A DNA stretch of 64,000 nt from Paraburkholderia ginsengisoli NBRC 100965 (GTDB taxonomy: Bacteria > Pseudomonadota > Gammaproteobacteria > Burkholderiales > Burkholderiaceae). The first letter of the stretch is position 1; each line of letters starts with the position of its first letter. The notes under the pieces are model-generated. The model did no database searches, was not told where the DNA came from, and worked only from the letters and a program-made list of their open reading frames with translations. The stretch lies in contig NZ_BBJF01000005.1 in assembly GCF_000739735.1 (NCBI RefSeq), positions 62,001 through 126,000 of the forward strand. Reading direction: 5' to 3'. Positions 43,387 through 51,769 of this stretch are shown here, piece after piece. Position numbers and translations under genes: made by a program.

Positions 43387-44198
43387 TGGACGAATCGCAA
43401 ACTTCCTCCCCAGGCGCGAATGCCGCGCCCGATGCGCCGCTCGCACTGCGCGGCGAGAGCCTCGTCAAACGTTTCGGCGCGGTGACCGCGCTCGACGGCG
43501 TCTCGCTCACGCTCGGCAAGGGCGAAATTCTGGGTGTGCTCGGCGACAACGGCGCGGGCAAGTCCACGCTCGTCAAGATTCTCACGGGCTTTCATCAGCA
43601 AACGGCCGGCGCGCTCTACATCGACGGCCAGGAGACGCTGTTGCGCTCGGTGGATCATGCGCGTTCGCTCGGCATCGAATGCGTGTATCAGGATCTCGCG
43701 CTCGCGAATTCCTTGAGCATTTACCACAACATGTTTTTGAACCGCGAGATCGTACGGCGCGGACCGTTCAGGCTGCTCGACCACAAGCAGATGCGCGAGC
43801 GCGCGGCGCAATGTCTCGACGATATCGGCGTGCACGTGCCTTCGGTGGATTTGCCCGTGGAGCGCCTTTCCGGCGGCCAGCGTCAAGCCATCGCCGTGGC
43901 GCGCGCCGTGTATTCCAATGCGAAGATTTTATTGCTCGACGAGCCGCTCGCCGCGATGGGCGCACGCGAGGCGGGGCTCATCATCGACCTCCTGATGCGC
44001 TTGAAGGAAAAGGGCGGCCTTTCCATCATCATGATCATGCACAACTATGCGCAGACGCTGGATATCGCTGATCGCATCATGTTGATGCAGCGAGGCCAGG
44101 TGACTTACGAGCAGAAGAGTGCGCTGACTTCCGTGTCGGAGCTCATGGATATCGTGCGGCGGGAGTACCGGGCAATGCGCGCGGCCGGCGCGCGTTGA
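43386..44198 (+). CDS. Sugar ABC transporter ATPase (single-domain, FrcA-like)
   Basis: A 270-aa ATPase with one nucleotide-binding domain, not the two fused domains of RbsA-type proteins. Walker A GDNGAGKST, the YQDLALANSLSIYHNMFLNRE block, signature LSGGQRQ and Walker B ILLLDEPLAAMG are present. Next to Walker B the usual TAALG is replaced by LAAMG. The H-loop is MHNY rather than SHNM. The gene ends an importer without adjacent enzyme genes or regulator, so the transported sugar is unknown. Confidence 0.92.
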   Translation: MDESQTSSPGANAAPDAPLALRGESLVKRFGAVTALDGVSLTLGKGEILGVLGDNGAGKSTLVKILTGFHQQTAGALYIDGQETLLRSVDHARSLGIECVYQDLALANSLSIYHNMFLNREIVRRGPFRLLDHKQMRERAAQCLDDIGVHVPSVDLPVERLSGGQRQAIAVARAVYSNAKILLLDEPLAAMGAREAGLIIDLLMRLKEKGGLSIIMIMHNYAQTLDIADRIMLMQRGQVTYEQKSALTSVSELMDIVRREYRAMRAAGAR

Positions 44199-44414
44199 GG
44201 CCATTAATCAGAGCGTATGCCCGATCGGGCAGCGCCGGCCGGTTTCGATGCCGGTCAACTGATCGGATTGTCGATGATCTGGCTCTCGATTTCCGGGGAC
44301 CGCTTTTAGCCGCACGGTGTCCGATGGGTTTTGGCTTGTGTCGACCCGAGGCGGCCCTTCGACTCGAAGCGAGCGCTATGGCAGCTTCCAAACTGGAATT
44401 GCCAGGGGGTTGGC

Positions 44415-46094
44415 TCAGGTGATGACCTTCTGCTCCCCGGCAACCTGCTCGCGCATGCGACGGGCTTCGTCGCGCAGAAACTGCTGGTAATCGTCCAGAT
44501 CTCCGTCGAAGGGCTCGACGCCACCCTTGGTGACGAGCCAGAACTCGTCACATACCGCGCGCAGCAGGGACCGGTCGTGACTGACCAGCAGCACTGTGCC
44601 TTCGAATTCGTTGAGTGCCATGCCTAGCGCTTCGCGTGTGGCGAGATCAAGGTGGTTGGTAGGCTCGTCGAGCAGCAGCAGGTTGGGGCGCTGCCACACG
44701 ATCATGCACAATACGAGCCGCGCCTTTTCGCCGCCGCTCATCGTGCCGACCGCCTGATGGACCATGTCGCCACTGAAGTTGAAAGTGCCGAGAAAGGTGC
44801 GAAGCGATTGTTCGGTGCCGCTCTGGCCGGGGGCACGCAGGTGCGCCGGCGTGTCCCTGGCAAGGCGGATCATGTGTTCCAGCGGCGTGTCGAGGGGACG
44901 CAGCACGTCGAGTTCCTGCTGCGCGAAGTAGCCGATGTTCAGGCCTTTGCCTTCGCTGATTTCACCGGCGATCGGCGCGAGTTCGTGCGCCACCGTCTTC
45001 ACCAGCGTGGACTTGCCTTGGCCGTTGGCACCGAGAATGCCGATGCGCTGCCCGGCCAGCACGGATCGGTTGATGCCCCGCACGATGACCGTCGGCGGTG
45101 TGTCCGGCGCTGCGTCGGTCGGCGCCGGGTAGCCGAAGCTCGCATCCAGCATCGACAGCAGCGGGTTTGGGACGTTGAGCGGCTCCTTGAACTCGAAGGT
45201 GAACTCTGCATCAGCCAGCACCGGTGCGATCTTCTCCATGCGTTCGAGCGCCTTGACCCGGCTCTGCGCCTGCTTCGCTTTCGAGGCCTTGGCCTTGAAA
45301 CGGTCGATGAATTTCTGCAGGTGGGCGATCTTGTCCGCCTGCCTTGCCACTGCGGCCTGCTGCAACACCAGTTGCTCAGCACGCATTTCTTCGAACTTGC
45401 TGTAGTTGCCGCCGTAACGCACGAGCTTGGCGTTGTCGACGTGTACCGTCACTTGCGTCACCGCGTCGAGGAATTCGCGATCGTGGCTGATCACGACCAT
45501 GGTTCCCTGATAGCGCTTGAGCCACGCTTCCAGCCAGACCAGCGCGTCGAGGTCGAGGTGATTGGTGGGCTCGTCGAGCAACAGCAGGTCGGACGGGCAC
45601 ATGAGCGCACGCGCCAGCTGCAGTCGCATGCGCCAGCCGCCGGAGAAACTGTTGACCGGCTGGTCAAGCTGCGCAGCACTGAAGCCCAGGCCCTGGATCA
45701 GCGCCTGCGCGCGTGCGGGGGCATCATGTGCGCCAGCGTCGTGCAGGGCCATGTAGGCGTGCGCCATGCGCATGCCGTCGTCGTCGGCCTCGGCGGCGGC
45801 TACTTCGGCCTGCGCGGCCAGCAGTAGGGTGTCGCCCTCGATGACGAAGTCGGTCGCACTCTGCTCGGTCTCGGGCATGTCCTGGGCGACCTGGCCCATC
45901 TTCCATGCCGCAGGAATCGAGAACTCGCCGCCGTCTTCGTGCAGCGTGCCGTTGAGAAGGGCGAAAAAGGATGACTTGCCGGCGCCATTACGGCCGACAA
46001 GACCAATCTTTTCGCCTGGGGTGAAGGTGACGGACGCGCCATCGAGTACGACATTGACGCCGCGGCGCAGCGTGACATTCCGGACGGAAATCAT
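44415..46094 (-). CDS. ABC-F ATPase (YheS/Uup-like), shortened at the C-terminus
   Basis: A 559-aa soluble protein with two ABC domains and no membrane part, so an ABC-F (ribosome-associated) factor. Domain 1 has GRNGAGKSS, FSGGWRMRLQLARALM and LLLLDEPTNHLDLD; domain 2 has GANGQGKST, MSGGEKARLVLCM and LLLLDEPTNHLDLA. The charged inter-domain linker KFIDRFKAKASKAKQAQSRVKALERMEKI is the P-site tRNA interaction motif. Typical YheS-like proteins are ~630-650 aa, with a coiled-coil C-terminus. Here the sequence stops at AGEQKVIT right after domain 2, so about 80 residues are lacking. The shortened form may be an acquired paralogue. Confidence 0.9.
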   Translation of the reverse strand: MISVRNVTLRRGVNVVLDGASVTFTPGEKIGLVGRNGAGKSSFFALLNGTLHEDGGEFSIPAAWKMGQVAQDMPETEQSATDFVIEGDTLLLAAQAEVAAAEADDDGMRMAHAYMALHDAGAHDAPARAQALIQGLGFSAAQLDQPVNSFSGGWRMRLQLARALMCPSDLLLLDEPTNHLDLDALVWLEAWLKRYQGTMVVISHDREFLDAVTQVTVHVDNAKLVRYGGNYSKFEEMRAEQLVLQQAAVARQADKIAHLQKFIDRFKAKASKAKQAQSRVKALERMEKIAPVLADAEFTFEFKEPLNVPNPLLSMLDASFGYPAPTDAAPDTPPTVIVRGINRSVLAGQRIGILGANGQGKSTLVKTVAHELAPIAGEISEGKGLNIGYFAQQELDVLRPLDTPLEHMIRLARDTPAHLRAPGQSGTEQSLRTFLGTFNFSGDMVHQAVGTMSGGEKARLVLCMIVWQRPNLLLLDEPTNHLDLATREALGMALNEFEGTVLLVSHDRSLLRAVCDEFWLVTKGGVEPFDGDLDDYQQFLRDEARRMREQVAGEQKVIT

Positions 46095-46522
46095 AAGGAG
46101 CTACTTCGAAGAGGATAGGCATGATAGCCGACAGGACGTACAGGGCTGTCTATTTTCTGGTCGCGCGAGTGAAGAGCCGCTTGCGCTTTGCAGCGTCTGC
46201 CGGCAACAAAGCGGCGGGCACTGGCGCAGCAGGCGTTTCGGCTGCGGGGCCAGCGAACAGACGGTGAGTGCCTGGCCGATCTTTACCCGATGCCTCGGTC
46301 GCCCGAACTCCAACCCAACATCGACCAGAGACCGTAGGCGACCCTGAAGACACATTCGCCTTAGGGCTGGCGGCCGTCCATTGCCACGCGGGGCCTGGCC
46401 ATTCAGGAAACCGTTGCCGCGCACGGGCGATCACACGGCAACCGACAGCCGCGCCGGAGCGATCGGCCCCAAAGCGGCGCCGGCCTCATAGCGACACCAA
46501 AAAGCCGCGTTCGTCGATGTAC
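46095..46522. other. Intergenic stretch upstream of the ABC-F gene
   Basis: About 430 bases. Minus-strand (46150-46434) and plus-strand (46268-46546) frames exist, but neither shows a recognisable domain or a good ribosome site. Probably non-coding or decayed. Confidence 0.35.
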
Positions 46523-47236
46523 TCAATGGAGCAACCCAGGGTGTAGGTACTTTATGACCGATACCGCGAGGAGGCGCGGCTCCTCGAACATCGTCGCGAG
46601 TTCGAAGAAGAACAGGAAGGCGAGCATGTAACCGACTGCCGGTCGGTGTTCCATGAATCGCAAGAAGAGCGGCGCGAGGCGTGTGCGTATCGGCGGCCGG
46701 GTGAAGAGCCATGTGCAGAAGGCGCCGATGGCCGCGCCCCCGATGACGTCGGTTGGATAGTGCAGCCCCAGATAGACGCGGGGCAGACACACGAAGACCA
46801 CGCAATGCACGATCGCAAGCACGCCGATCCATCGCCAGACAAGGAAAATCCCGACGGCTATCGCCATCCAGAGCGCGGCATGATCGCTGGGGAACGAACT
46901 CCACAAGCGCATTTCGTTGCCCGTTTGGTCGGAGAGTGGAAACGACAAATGAACGGAGGGCTCATAAAGCGGGCGGAGGCGGAACGGCAGCGTCAGCGCA
47001 AGGAGGCGGCCGAGCACGAATGCCGCGAGCGCGGCGCACAGCGTCGCGACGACAGTCTCGCGGCGCAATGGCTGGGAGTCTTCCGGCTGGAACCAAATGG
47101 CACAGAGAATCGCGAGCGGAACGACGCCTTTGGTGAAATAGAACCTGGCGATCGCGCCAACGGAGTGGGCGAACAAGGATGACGATGAGCCGATATGAAC
47201 GAGCCAGGTTAGAACATCCCTGTCGAAAGCATTCAT
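46523..47236 (-). CDS. PAP2-family phosphatase (undecaprenyl-pyrophosphate phosphatase-like)
   Basis: A 237-aa integral membrane phosphatase of the PAP2 superfamily with about six hydrophobic segments. The catalytic signature is seen as SSFPSDHAALW (PSxH motif) and PRVYLGLHYPTDVIGGAAIG (SRxxxxxHxxxD-like, with the catalytic His and Asp). The KGVVPL segment stands for the first motif. BcrC-type members recycle undecaprenyl pyrophosphate. The ATG at 47236 is preferred over a start five codons upstream. It is a single gene with no obvious partners. Confidence 0.88.
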   Translation of the reverse strand: MNAFDRDVLTWLVHIGSSSSLFAHSVGAIARFYFTKGVVPLAILCAIWFQPEDSQPLRRETVVATLCAALAAFVLGRLLALTLPFRLRPLYEPSVHLSFPLSDQTGNEMRLWSSFPSDHAALWMAIAVGIFLVWRWIGVLAIVHCVVFVCLPRVYLGLHYPTDVIGGAAIGAFCTWLFTRPPIRTRLAPLFLRFMEHRPAVGYMLAFLFFFELATMFEEPRLLAVSVIKYLHPGLLH

Positions 47237-47771
47237 GCGCCGCGTCTCCATTCGAACATGGCAATTATGTTAAAAGCGTATGTGCTCCGCAGTGCAATTG
47301 TTCGTGCAATACCTCGCATAAAGTCGGAACTGATCGTCGGCGATGCGGCTTCGTGATCATCGGAGTCCTTCGAATATGGCGCACGCATACGCGTTTCATT
47401 GGCCTTACAACGCCTCGCCGCCTCGCCTCGCTGCGTCCTTGAATCAGTCACTACAGAAATTTGTTTATTCTTTGAATGGCGAAGTGATTGACTATGGGTC
47501 GTCGTTCCGCGAGCATCCCGGCGGCTGCACGGCAACGAGCGACGCTGCCCCGATGCCGGCGCACCGCGAGCAAACACCCGGCCCGCACATAGCCGCGCCC
47601 GAACGGCGGCAACTGACCGATTGCTACCTCACGCGGTGACAGTAGTCGGCAGGCATTTGTCGAGAGCAGGTGCTGGGTCAGTTGCGGACCTTGCCTTCAG
47701 CGCGCGCATGCCAGTCTTAACAGGGCGACCGCCTCAAGCCCGCCCGCGCCACGCCGACTGGCAGAAACACC
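47237..47771. other. Gene-free stretch
   Basis: About 535 bases between the PAP2 and TetR genes. The part nearest PAP2 (47250-47480) is less GC-rich than its surroundings and should include the PAP2 promoter. Short frames on both strands lack domains or ribosome sites. Confidence 0.4.
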
Positions 47772-48467
47772 TCACCCGTCCTTGCGCACAAACCTCAACA
47801 CCGCATCCACAATCATTGCCCGATGCCTCGCCCTCAAACGCGGATGCGACGGATCCCGCCCGAACGCGGTCCCAAACGTATGGCGATTGCCGACCCGATG
47901 AAAGCACAGCGAACTGATCAGCAGATGCAGGTCGATCGGATCGATATCGCTACGAAACTGTCCCGCCGCAATCCCGCGCGCGAGCAGATCTTCAATCGTG
48001 TGAATGACGGTGACATTGCGCCCCTTGAACGTCTTCACCTGCTCGACGTACTTCGCGCCGTGAATGTTCTCGATGGTCACGAGCCGCACGAAGTCGCGCT
48101 GACGATCGTGATAGTCGAACGTGAATTCGACCAGCGCGCGCATGCCCTCGACCGGGTCGAGTTCGCTGACGTGCAGATCCTGTTCGAGCGCGCGAATGTC
48201 TCCATACACCTTCTCGAGCACCGCCTGGTACAACCCTTCCTTGCTGCCGAAGTAGTAGTACAGCATGCGCTTGGTGGTGTTCGTGCGCTCCGCGATCGCG
48301 TCGACGCGTGCGCCCGTCAGTCCCATCGCGGAGAACTCCTGGGTCGCGACGTCGAGGATGTTGCGCTTCGTCTGTTCGGGATCGTATTTGCGTCGGGCGT
48401 CCCCACGCGGAGTGTCGGACGGGATGCCGTTGGTATCAGGCTCGGCGGCCTTGCTTCCCTTTTTCAT
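47772..48467 (-). CDS. TetR-family transcriptional regulator
   Basis: A 231-aa repressor-type protein. The N-terminal HTH reads QTKRNILDVATQEFSAMGLTGARVDAIAERTNTTKRMLYYYFGSKEGLYQAVLEKVY, standard for TetR. The C-terminal ligand domain (MRALVEFTFDYHDRQRDFVRLVTIEN) resembles the TetR C-terminal group linked with aromatic-compound genes, but the ligand is unknown. A polar ~25-residue extension precedes the HTH. It is upstream of nothing obvious on its own strand. The neighbouring oxidase gene, read towards it from 49851, ends 94 bases away. Confidence 0.92.
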   Translation of the reverse strand: MKKGSKAAEPDTNGIPSDTPRGDARRKYDPEQTKRNILDVATQEFSAMGLTGARVDAIAERTNTTKRMLYYYFGSKEGLYQAVLEKVYGDIRALEQDLHVSELDPVEGMRALVEFTFDYHDRQRDFVRLVTIENIHGAKYVEQVKTFKGRNVTVIHTIEDLLARGIAAGQFRSDIDPIDLHLLISSLCFHRVGNRHTFGTAFGRDPSHPRLRARHRAMIVDAVLRFVRKDG

Positions 48468-48561
48468 TGTGTGTTCAAGCGGCAGTGACCGCGCATTCTA
48501 GCATGGTGAAAATGGCCTCCGGCGCGGGTCTCGGACATAGGTGGCGGCCTCTTGCGATGCG

Positions 48562-49851
48562 TCAGCCACCGGGTCGCGCGGGCCGGCGGCGGGCGGCGAG
48601 CGCATCGCGCGTCTGCATCGCGGTGTAGGTCAGCTGCGCGGCCGCGAGACCGAGCGCGCCGAATGCGGGCGTCAGACCGAAGCGCGCGAACGCGTCGGGC
48701 ACCGGGCGCTCGCCGGCAATCGCCGCGGCCAGCAGTTCGCCGGACACGGTGGTCGGCGCCATCCCGTGTCCGCCGAAACCGATCGCGTACCAGACGCCGT
48801 CCGCGCTGCGGCCGATTTGCGGCATCTTGTGTCGCGCGTAGCTCATCAGGCCGCCCCACGCGTAGTCGACGCGCACGTCGTGCAACTGCGGGTAGACCTT
48901 CAGCAGATCGCGCCGCAGCAATCGCGCGATCGTCTCCGGCGCGCGGTCGCGCACCGAGATGCGCCCGCCCCACAGAATGCGCGTGTCGGGAAGAGGGCGG
49001 TAGTAATCGAACGCGAAGCGGGTGTCGTAGACGGCGGCGCGCGTGTCGATCGCATCGCGCAGACGCGCGCCGAGCGGTTCGGTTGCCATCACGTAGGTGG
49101 CAATGGGCAGCACCGCGCGCTCGACGCGCGCGTACACGTTGCGCGCGTAGCCGCCGCCCGCCATCACGACGTGGCGCGCGTCGAGCGCGCCTTGCGCCGT
49201 GTGCACGATGAAGCCCGCGCCGTCGCGCTGCAATCGCACAACCGGCGAATGCTCGTGGATCGTTACGCCTGCGCGGGTCGCGGCATCGGCGACGCCGAGC
49301 ACGTATTTGAGCGGATGAAAGTGGAACGCGTTGCGCTCGAACAGACCGCCGTGATAGCGGCGTGTCTTCAGTTGCGAAGCGAGTTGCGCGGCCGTCAACG
49401 GCTCCCATTCGACGCCGAACGAATCGCGCATCAAGCGCCGCTGCGCGTCGAGGCGCGCGGGTTCGTCGAACCAGTTCGCGAGGATCACGCCGGCATCGGT
49501 CGCATCGCAATCGATCTGGTAGCGCGCGATGCGTGTGCGCATCAGATCGACGGCGTCGGTGGTCAGCGCATAGAGTTCGCGGGCGCGAGCGGGACCGAGG
49601 GTTTTCAGCAGGTCGGCGCAATCGAGACTGTAGCCGCCGAACACGAAGCCGCCATTGCGGCCCGATGCGCCGAAGCCCACCTGCTGCGCTTCGAGGACGA
49701 CGACGTCCGCGACGCCGCGCTCGGCAAGTCCCAACGCGGTCGATAGCCCGGCGAGCCCGCCGCCGATGATGCACACGTTGGCGCTGCGTCGACCGCTGAG
49801 CGGCGCGTAGGCGGACGGGCGCGTGATGGTGGCTTCGTAAAAGCTTTGCAT
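48562..49851 (-). CDS. FAD-dependent oxidase of DAO family (PuuB/gamma-glutamylputrescine oxidase-like)
   Basis: A 429-aa flavoprotein of the D-amino acid oxidase family. The FAD motif NVCIIGGGLAGLSTALGLAERG lies at residues ~26-47, followed by EAQQVGFGASGRNGGFVFGG, which is typical of gamma-glutamylputrescine oxidoreductase-like enzymes. The C-terminal contact FGGHGMAPTTVSGELLAAAIAG is conserved. The start at 49851 gives the short family N-terminus (QSFYEATITRP); the longer upstream frame lacks support. It probably oxidises an amine or N-substituted amino acid. No adjacent puu gene supports a putrescine role specifically. Confidence 0.88.
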   Translation of the reverse strand: MQSFYEATITRPSAYAPLSGRRSANVCIIGGGLAGLSTALGLAERGVADVVVLEAQQVGFGASGRNGGFVFGGYSLDCADLLKTLGPARARELYALTTDAVDLMRTRIARYQIDCDATDAGVILANWFDEPARLDAQRRLMRDSFGVEWEPLTAAQLASQLKTRRYHGGLFERNAFHFHPLKYVLGVADAATRAGVTIHEHSPVVRLQRDGAGFIVHTAQGALDARHVVMAGGGYARNVYARVERAVLPIATYVMATEPLGARLRDAIDTRAAVYDTRFAFDYYRPLPDTRILWGGRISVRDRAPETIARLLRRDLLKVYPQLHDVRVDYAWGGLMSYARHKMPQIGRSADGVWYAIGFGGHGMAPTTVSGELLAAAIAGERPVPDAFARFGLTPAFGALGLAAAQLTYTAMQTRDALAARRRPARPGG

Positions 49852-49950
49852 ACGGTGAAGGGTAGCGGCAATTGCGCGCGCGCGTCCAGTTGCGGGGCGT
49901 AGTGGTGTTCGATAGGTGGCGAGCCGAGAGCGGACGTAACGCCGCTCAAA

Positions 49951-49986
49951 CAAAAAGCCGGCGTTCGCTGTGAAGCGAACGCCGGC
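49951..49986 (-). terminator. Rho-independent terminator of the sigma/anti-sigma operon
   Basis: Perfect 13-bp stem (49957-49969 with 49974-49986) and 4-base loop; on the minus strand it is followed by TTTTTG. It lies 25 bases past the anti-sigma stop codon. Confidence 0.92.
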
Positions 49987-50011
49987 CTTGCCGCTCAACG
50001 CACAACTCCCG

Positions 50012-50803
50012 TCAGGAAACCGGCAGCAATTTACCCGTGAACACCACCGGCCCGTTCGGCGCATTGTGATCCGGCGATCCGCCCGGCGCTTCGATCGACA
50101 CCGCCAGCGCCTCGTAACTCTCCGGCTTCTGCTGGCCAGCGCTGACCTTGCCGCTTGCGCTGTCCGGCAGCATGCCGAGCGACACCGGATGCCCGCTCGC
50201 CGGAATGCCCCATAGCTCCATCGCGCGGCCGGCCGGCAGGTCGACCTTGCCGAGCGGTTGCAGCGTCATCGTCGAGTGGGCTTCGTCCCACGCGACCAGC
50301 ATCACCGGACGCGCGTCCTTGCTGCTCAACACGGCGACGTGCGAAACGGCCGCTTCCGGTTGCTGCGCGACGGTCGGCGCAGTCGTGGGCGCTGTGGCGG
50401 CCGGCAACAGCGAGCGCACCGCGACCACCACGGCGATTGCTGCCAGCGCCGTGACGCCGATCGCCCAGCCACGCCAGAACGCGAGATTGTCGAACAGGCC
50501 ACGCGCCGGACGCGCCGGACGCGCCGGCGTTGGCGGCACATGGCGCGGCCGCGCGGCATCGCGTGCGGCGGTGAGGCCCAGACGCCGCTCGATCGCCTCC
50601 CAGACGGCGGCTGGCGGCATGCGCGGCTCGGCGAGTTCGGCCATCGGCGCGAGGCGCCGCTGCCATTCGTCGATCGCATTGCGGATCGTCGCGTCCCGTT
50701 CCGCATACCGTTGAAAGCCACGCCGAGCGCCGCCGCGCAACGTGCCGAGCGCGTACTGGGCGGCCAGCAGATCGACGAGTCGAGGATAGCGAGCCAGATT
50801 CAT
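50012..50803 (-). CDS. RskA-family anti-sigma factor
   Basis: A 263-aa single-pass membrane anti-sigma factor. The cytosolic N-terminal part (LVDLLAAQYALGTLRGGARRGFQRYAERDATIRNAIDEWQRRLAPMAE) binds sigma. A transmembrane helix (WAIGVTALAAIAVVVAVRSLL) lies near residue 120. The periplasmic RskA domain ends with GRAMELWGIPASGHPVSLGMLP and SIEAPGGSPDHNAPNGPVVFTGKLL, both strongly conserved in this family. The ATG at 50803 overlaps the sigma-factor stop and has a GGAGG site. Signal-induced proteolysis would release the sigma factor. Confidence 0.93.
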   Translation of the reverse strand: MNLARYPRLVDLLAAQYALGTLRGGARRGFQRYAERDATIRNAIDEWQRRLAPMAELAEPRMPPAAVWEAIERRLGLTAARDAARPRHVPPTPARPARPARGLFDNLAFWRGWAIGVTALAAIAVVVAVRSLLPAATAPTTAPTVAQQPEAAVSHVAVLSSKDARPVMLVAWDEAHSTMTLQPLGKVDLPAGRAMELWGIPASGHPVSLGMLPDSASGKVSAGQQKPESYEALAVSIEAPGGSPDHNAPNGPVVFTGKLLPVS

Positions 50804-51372
50804 CACTCGCCTCCCAGACAGGTTTTCAGCTTGGCGAGGCCGCGTCTGATCCAGGATTTGATGGTGCCGAGCGGCACCGCCAGCATGTCCGCGATCTCGC
50901 TATGACTTTGATCGCGCAGGTAGGCCAACGCTACCGCCTGTCGCTGCGCCGGTTCCAGTTGTTGCATGCAGCCGGCGAGCGGGCGGGCCTGCAGGCTGAC
51001 CGCGGTCAGCGCTTCGGGGTCCGGGTCGCCGGTTGCCACGAGGTCGTCCAACGCATCGCTCCATTCCGTTTCCTGCGTGTTGACCCGCCGCAGATGATCG
51101 AGAGCACGGTTGCGGACGATCGCGGACATCCACGTCATCGGTGCGGACAGTGCGCGGCGATAGTCGCCGGCAAAGCGCCAGATATTGACGAAGCTGTCCT
51201 GCAAGACTTCTTCGGCCCACTCATGCCTGCTCAATATACGGAGCGCGAGACCGAACAGTTTCGGGGCGGCGAGATCATAGAGTTCGCGCAATGCCGCGGC
51301 ATCTTCCTTGGCAATGCGTTCGAGCAGCTCGGCGAGAGTTTCCGGCGTCAGTTCTCGAGGATTGGCGGTCAT
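50803..51372 (-). CDS. ECF RNA polymerase sigma factor (SigK-like)
   Basis: A 189-aa extracytoplasmic-function sigma factor. Region 2 is ALRELYDLAAPKLFGLALRILSRHEWAEEVLQDSFVNIWRFAGDYRRALSAPMTWMSAIVRNRALDHLRR, and region 4 is EPAQRQAVALAYLRDQSHSEIADMLAVPLGTIKSWIRRGLAKLKTCL. The pattern matches the SigK/RskA pairing. It is co-transcribed with the anti-sigma gene (overlap of a few bases). Such pairs usually respond to redox or envelope stress and activate their own promoter. Confidence 0.93.
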   Translation of the reverse strand: MTANPRELTPETLAELLERIAKEDAAALRELYDLAAPKLFGLALRILSRHEWAEEVLQDSFVNIWRFAGDYRRALSAPMTWMSAIVRNRALDHLRRVNTQETEWSDALDDLVATGDPDPEALTAVSLQARPLAGCMQQLEPAQRQAVALAYLRDQSHSEIADMLAVPLGTIKSWIRRGLAKLKTCLGGE

Positions 51373-51769
51373 GGGAAGAAGTAGGTTGGGCTTGCGGGCC
51401 TATGTTACTCAATTTCTTCCTGACCTTATATGCGGTTTTTTTCGCGTGACGTGCATCCGCTCGATGACAACGCGCGTATAGGGCAGCAGAGCCTGGCGTT
51501 GCGTGCGGTTTATTGGTTTGCGCGTTGCCGGGCGGCAAGGACACGGGGTGCGTGTGCAGGGAGGCCAGTGCCGTTGCGCGAGCTTGAACGAACGGCCGCC
51601 AACGAAGCTACGCGGTGCGGGATCGATAAAGCATCACGCGCGGGTTCGGGGTTGCGGCGTGGCGTGAGTCGCGCCGCTTTCTGTCGAGGTCAGAACGCTT
51701 GCCGAGTAACCGGCAAGCGTTCTGACCGGAACGGGTTTACGACGCGGCCGCGTCGTTGATGAACGCGCT
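51373..51769. other. Intergenic region with 17-bp perfect hairpin
   Basis: About 400 bases without a supported gene. At 51688-51704/51711-51727 it carries a 17-bp perfect stem (GGTCAGAACGCTTGCCG and its complement) with a 6-base loop, 43 bases after the DapA-like gene stop on the minus strand. There is no T-run on either side, so it is a hairpin of uncertain role, possibly an unusual terminator. The sigma operon promoter must also lie here. Confidence 0.5.

Noticed and set aside
46150..46434. Possible small gene upstream of the ABC-F gene
   Set aside because: No recognisable domain, poor ribosome site and overlapping frames of equal quality on the other strand; listed only as intergenic.
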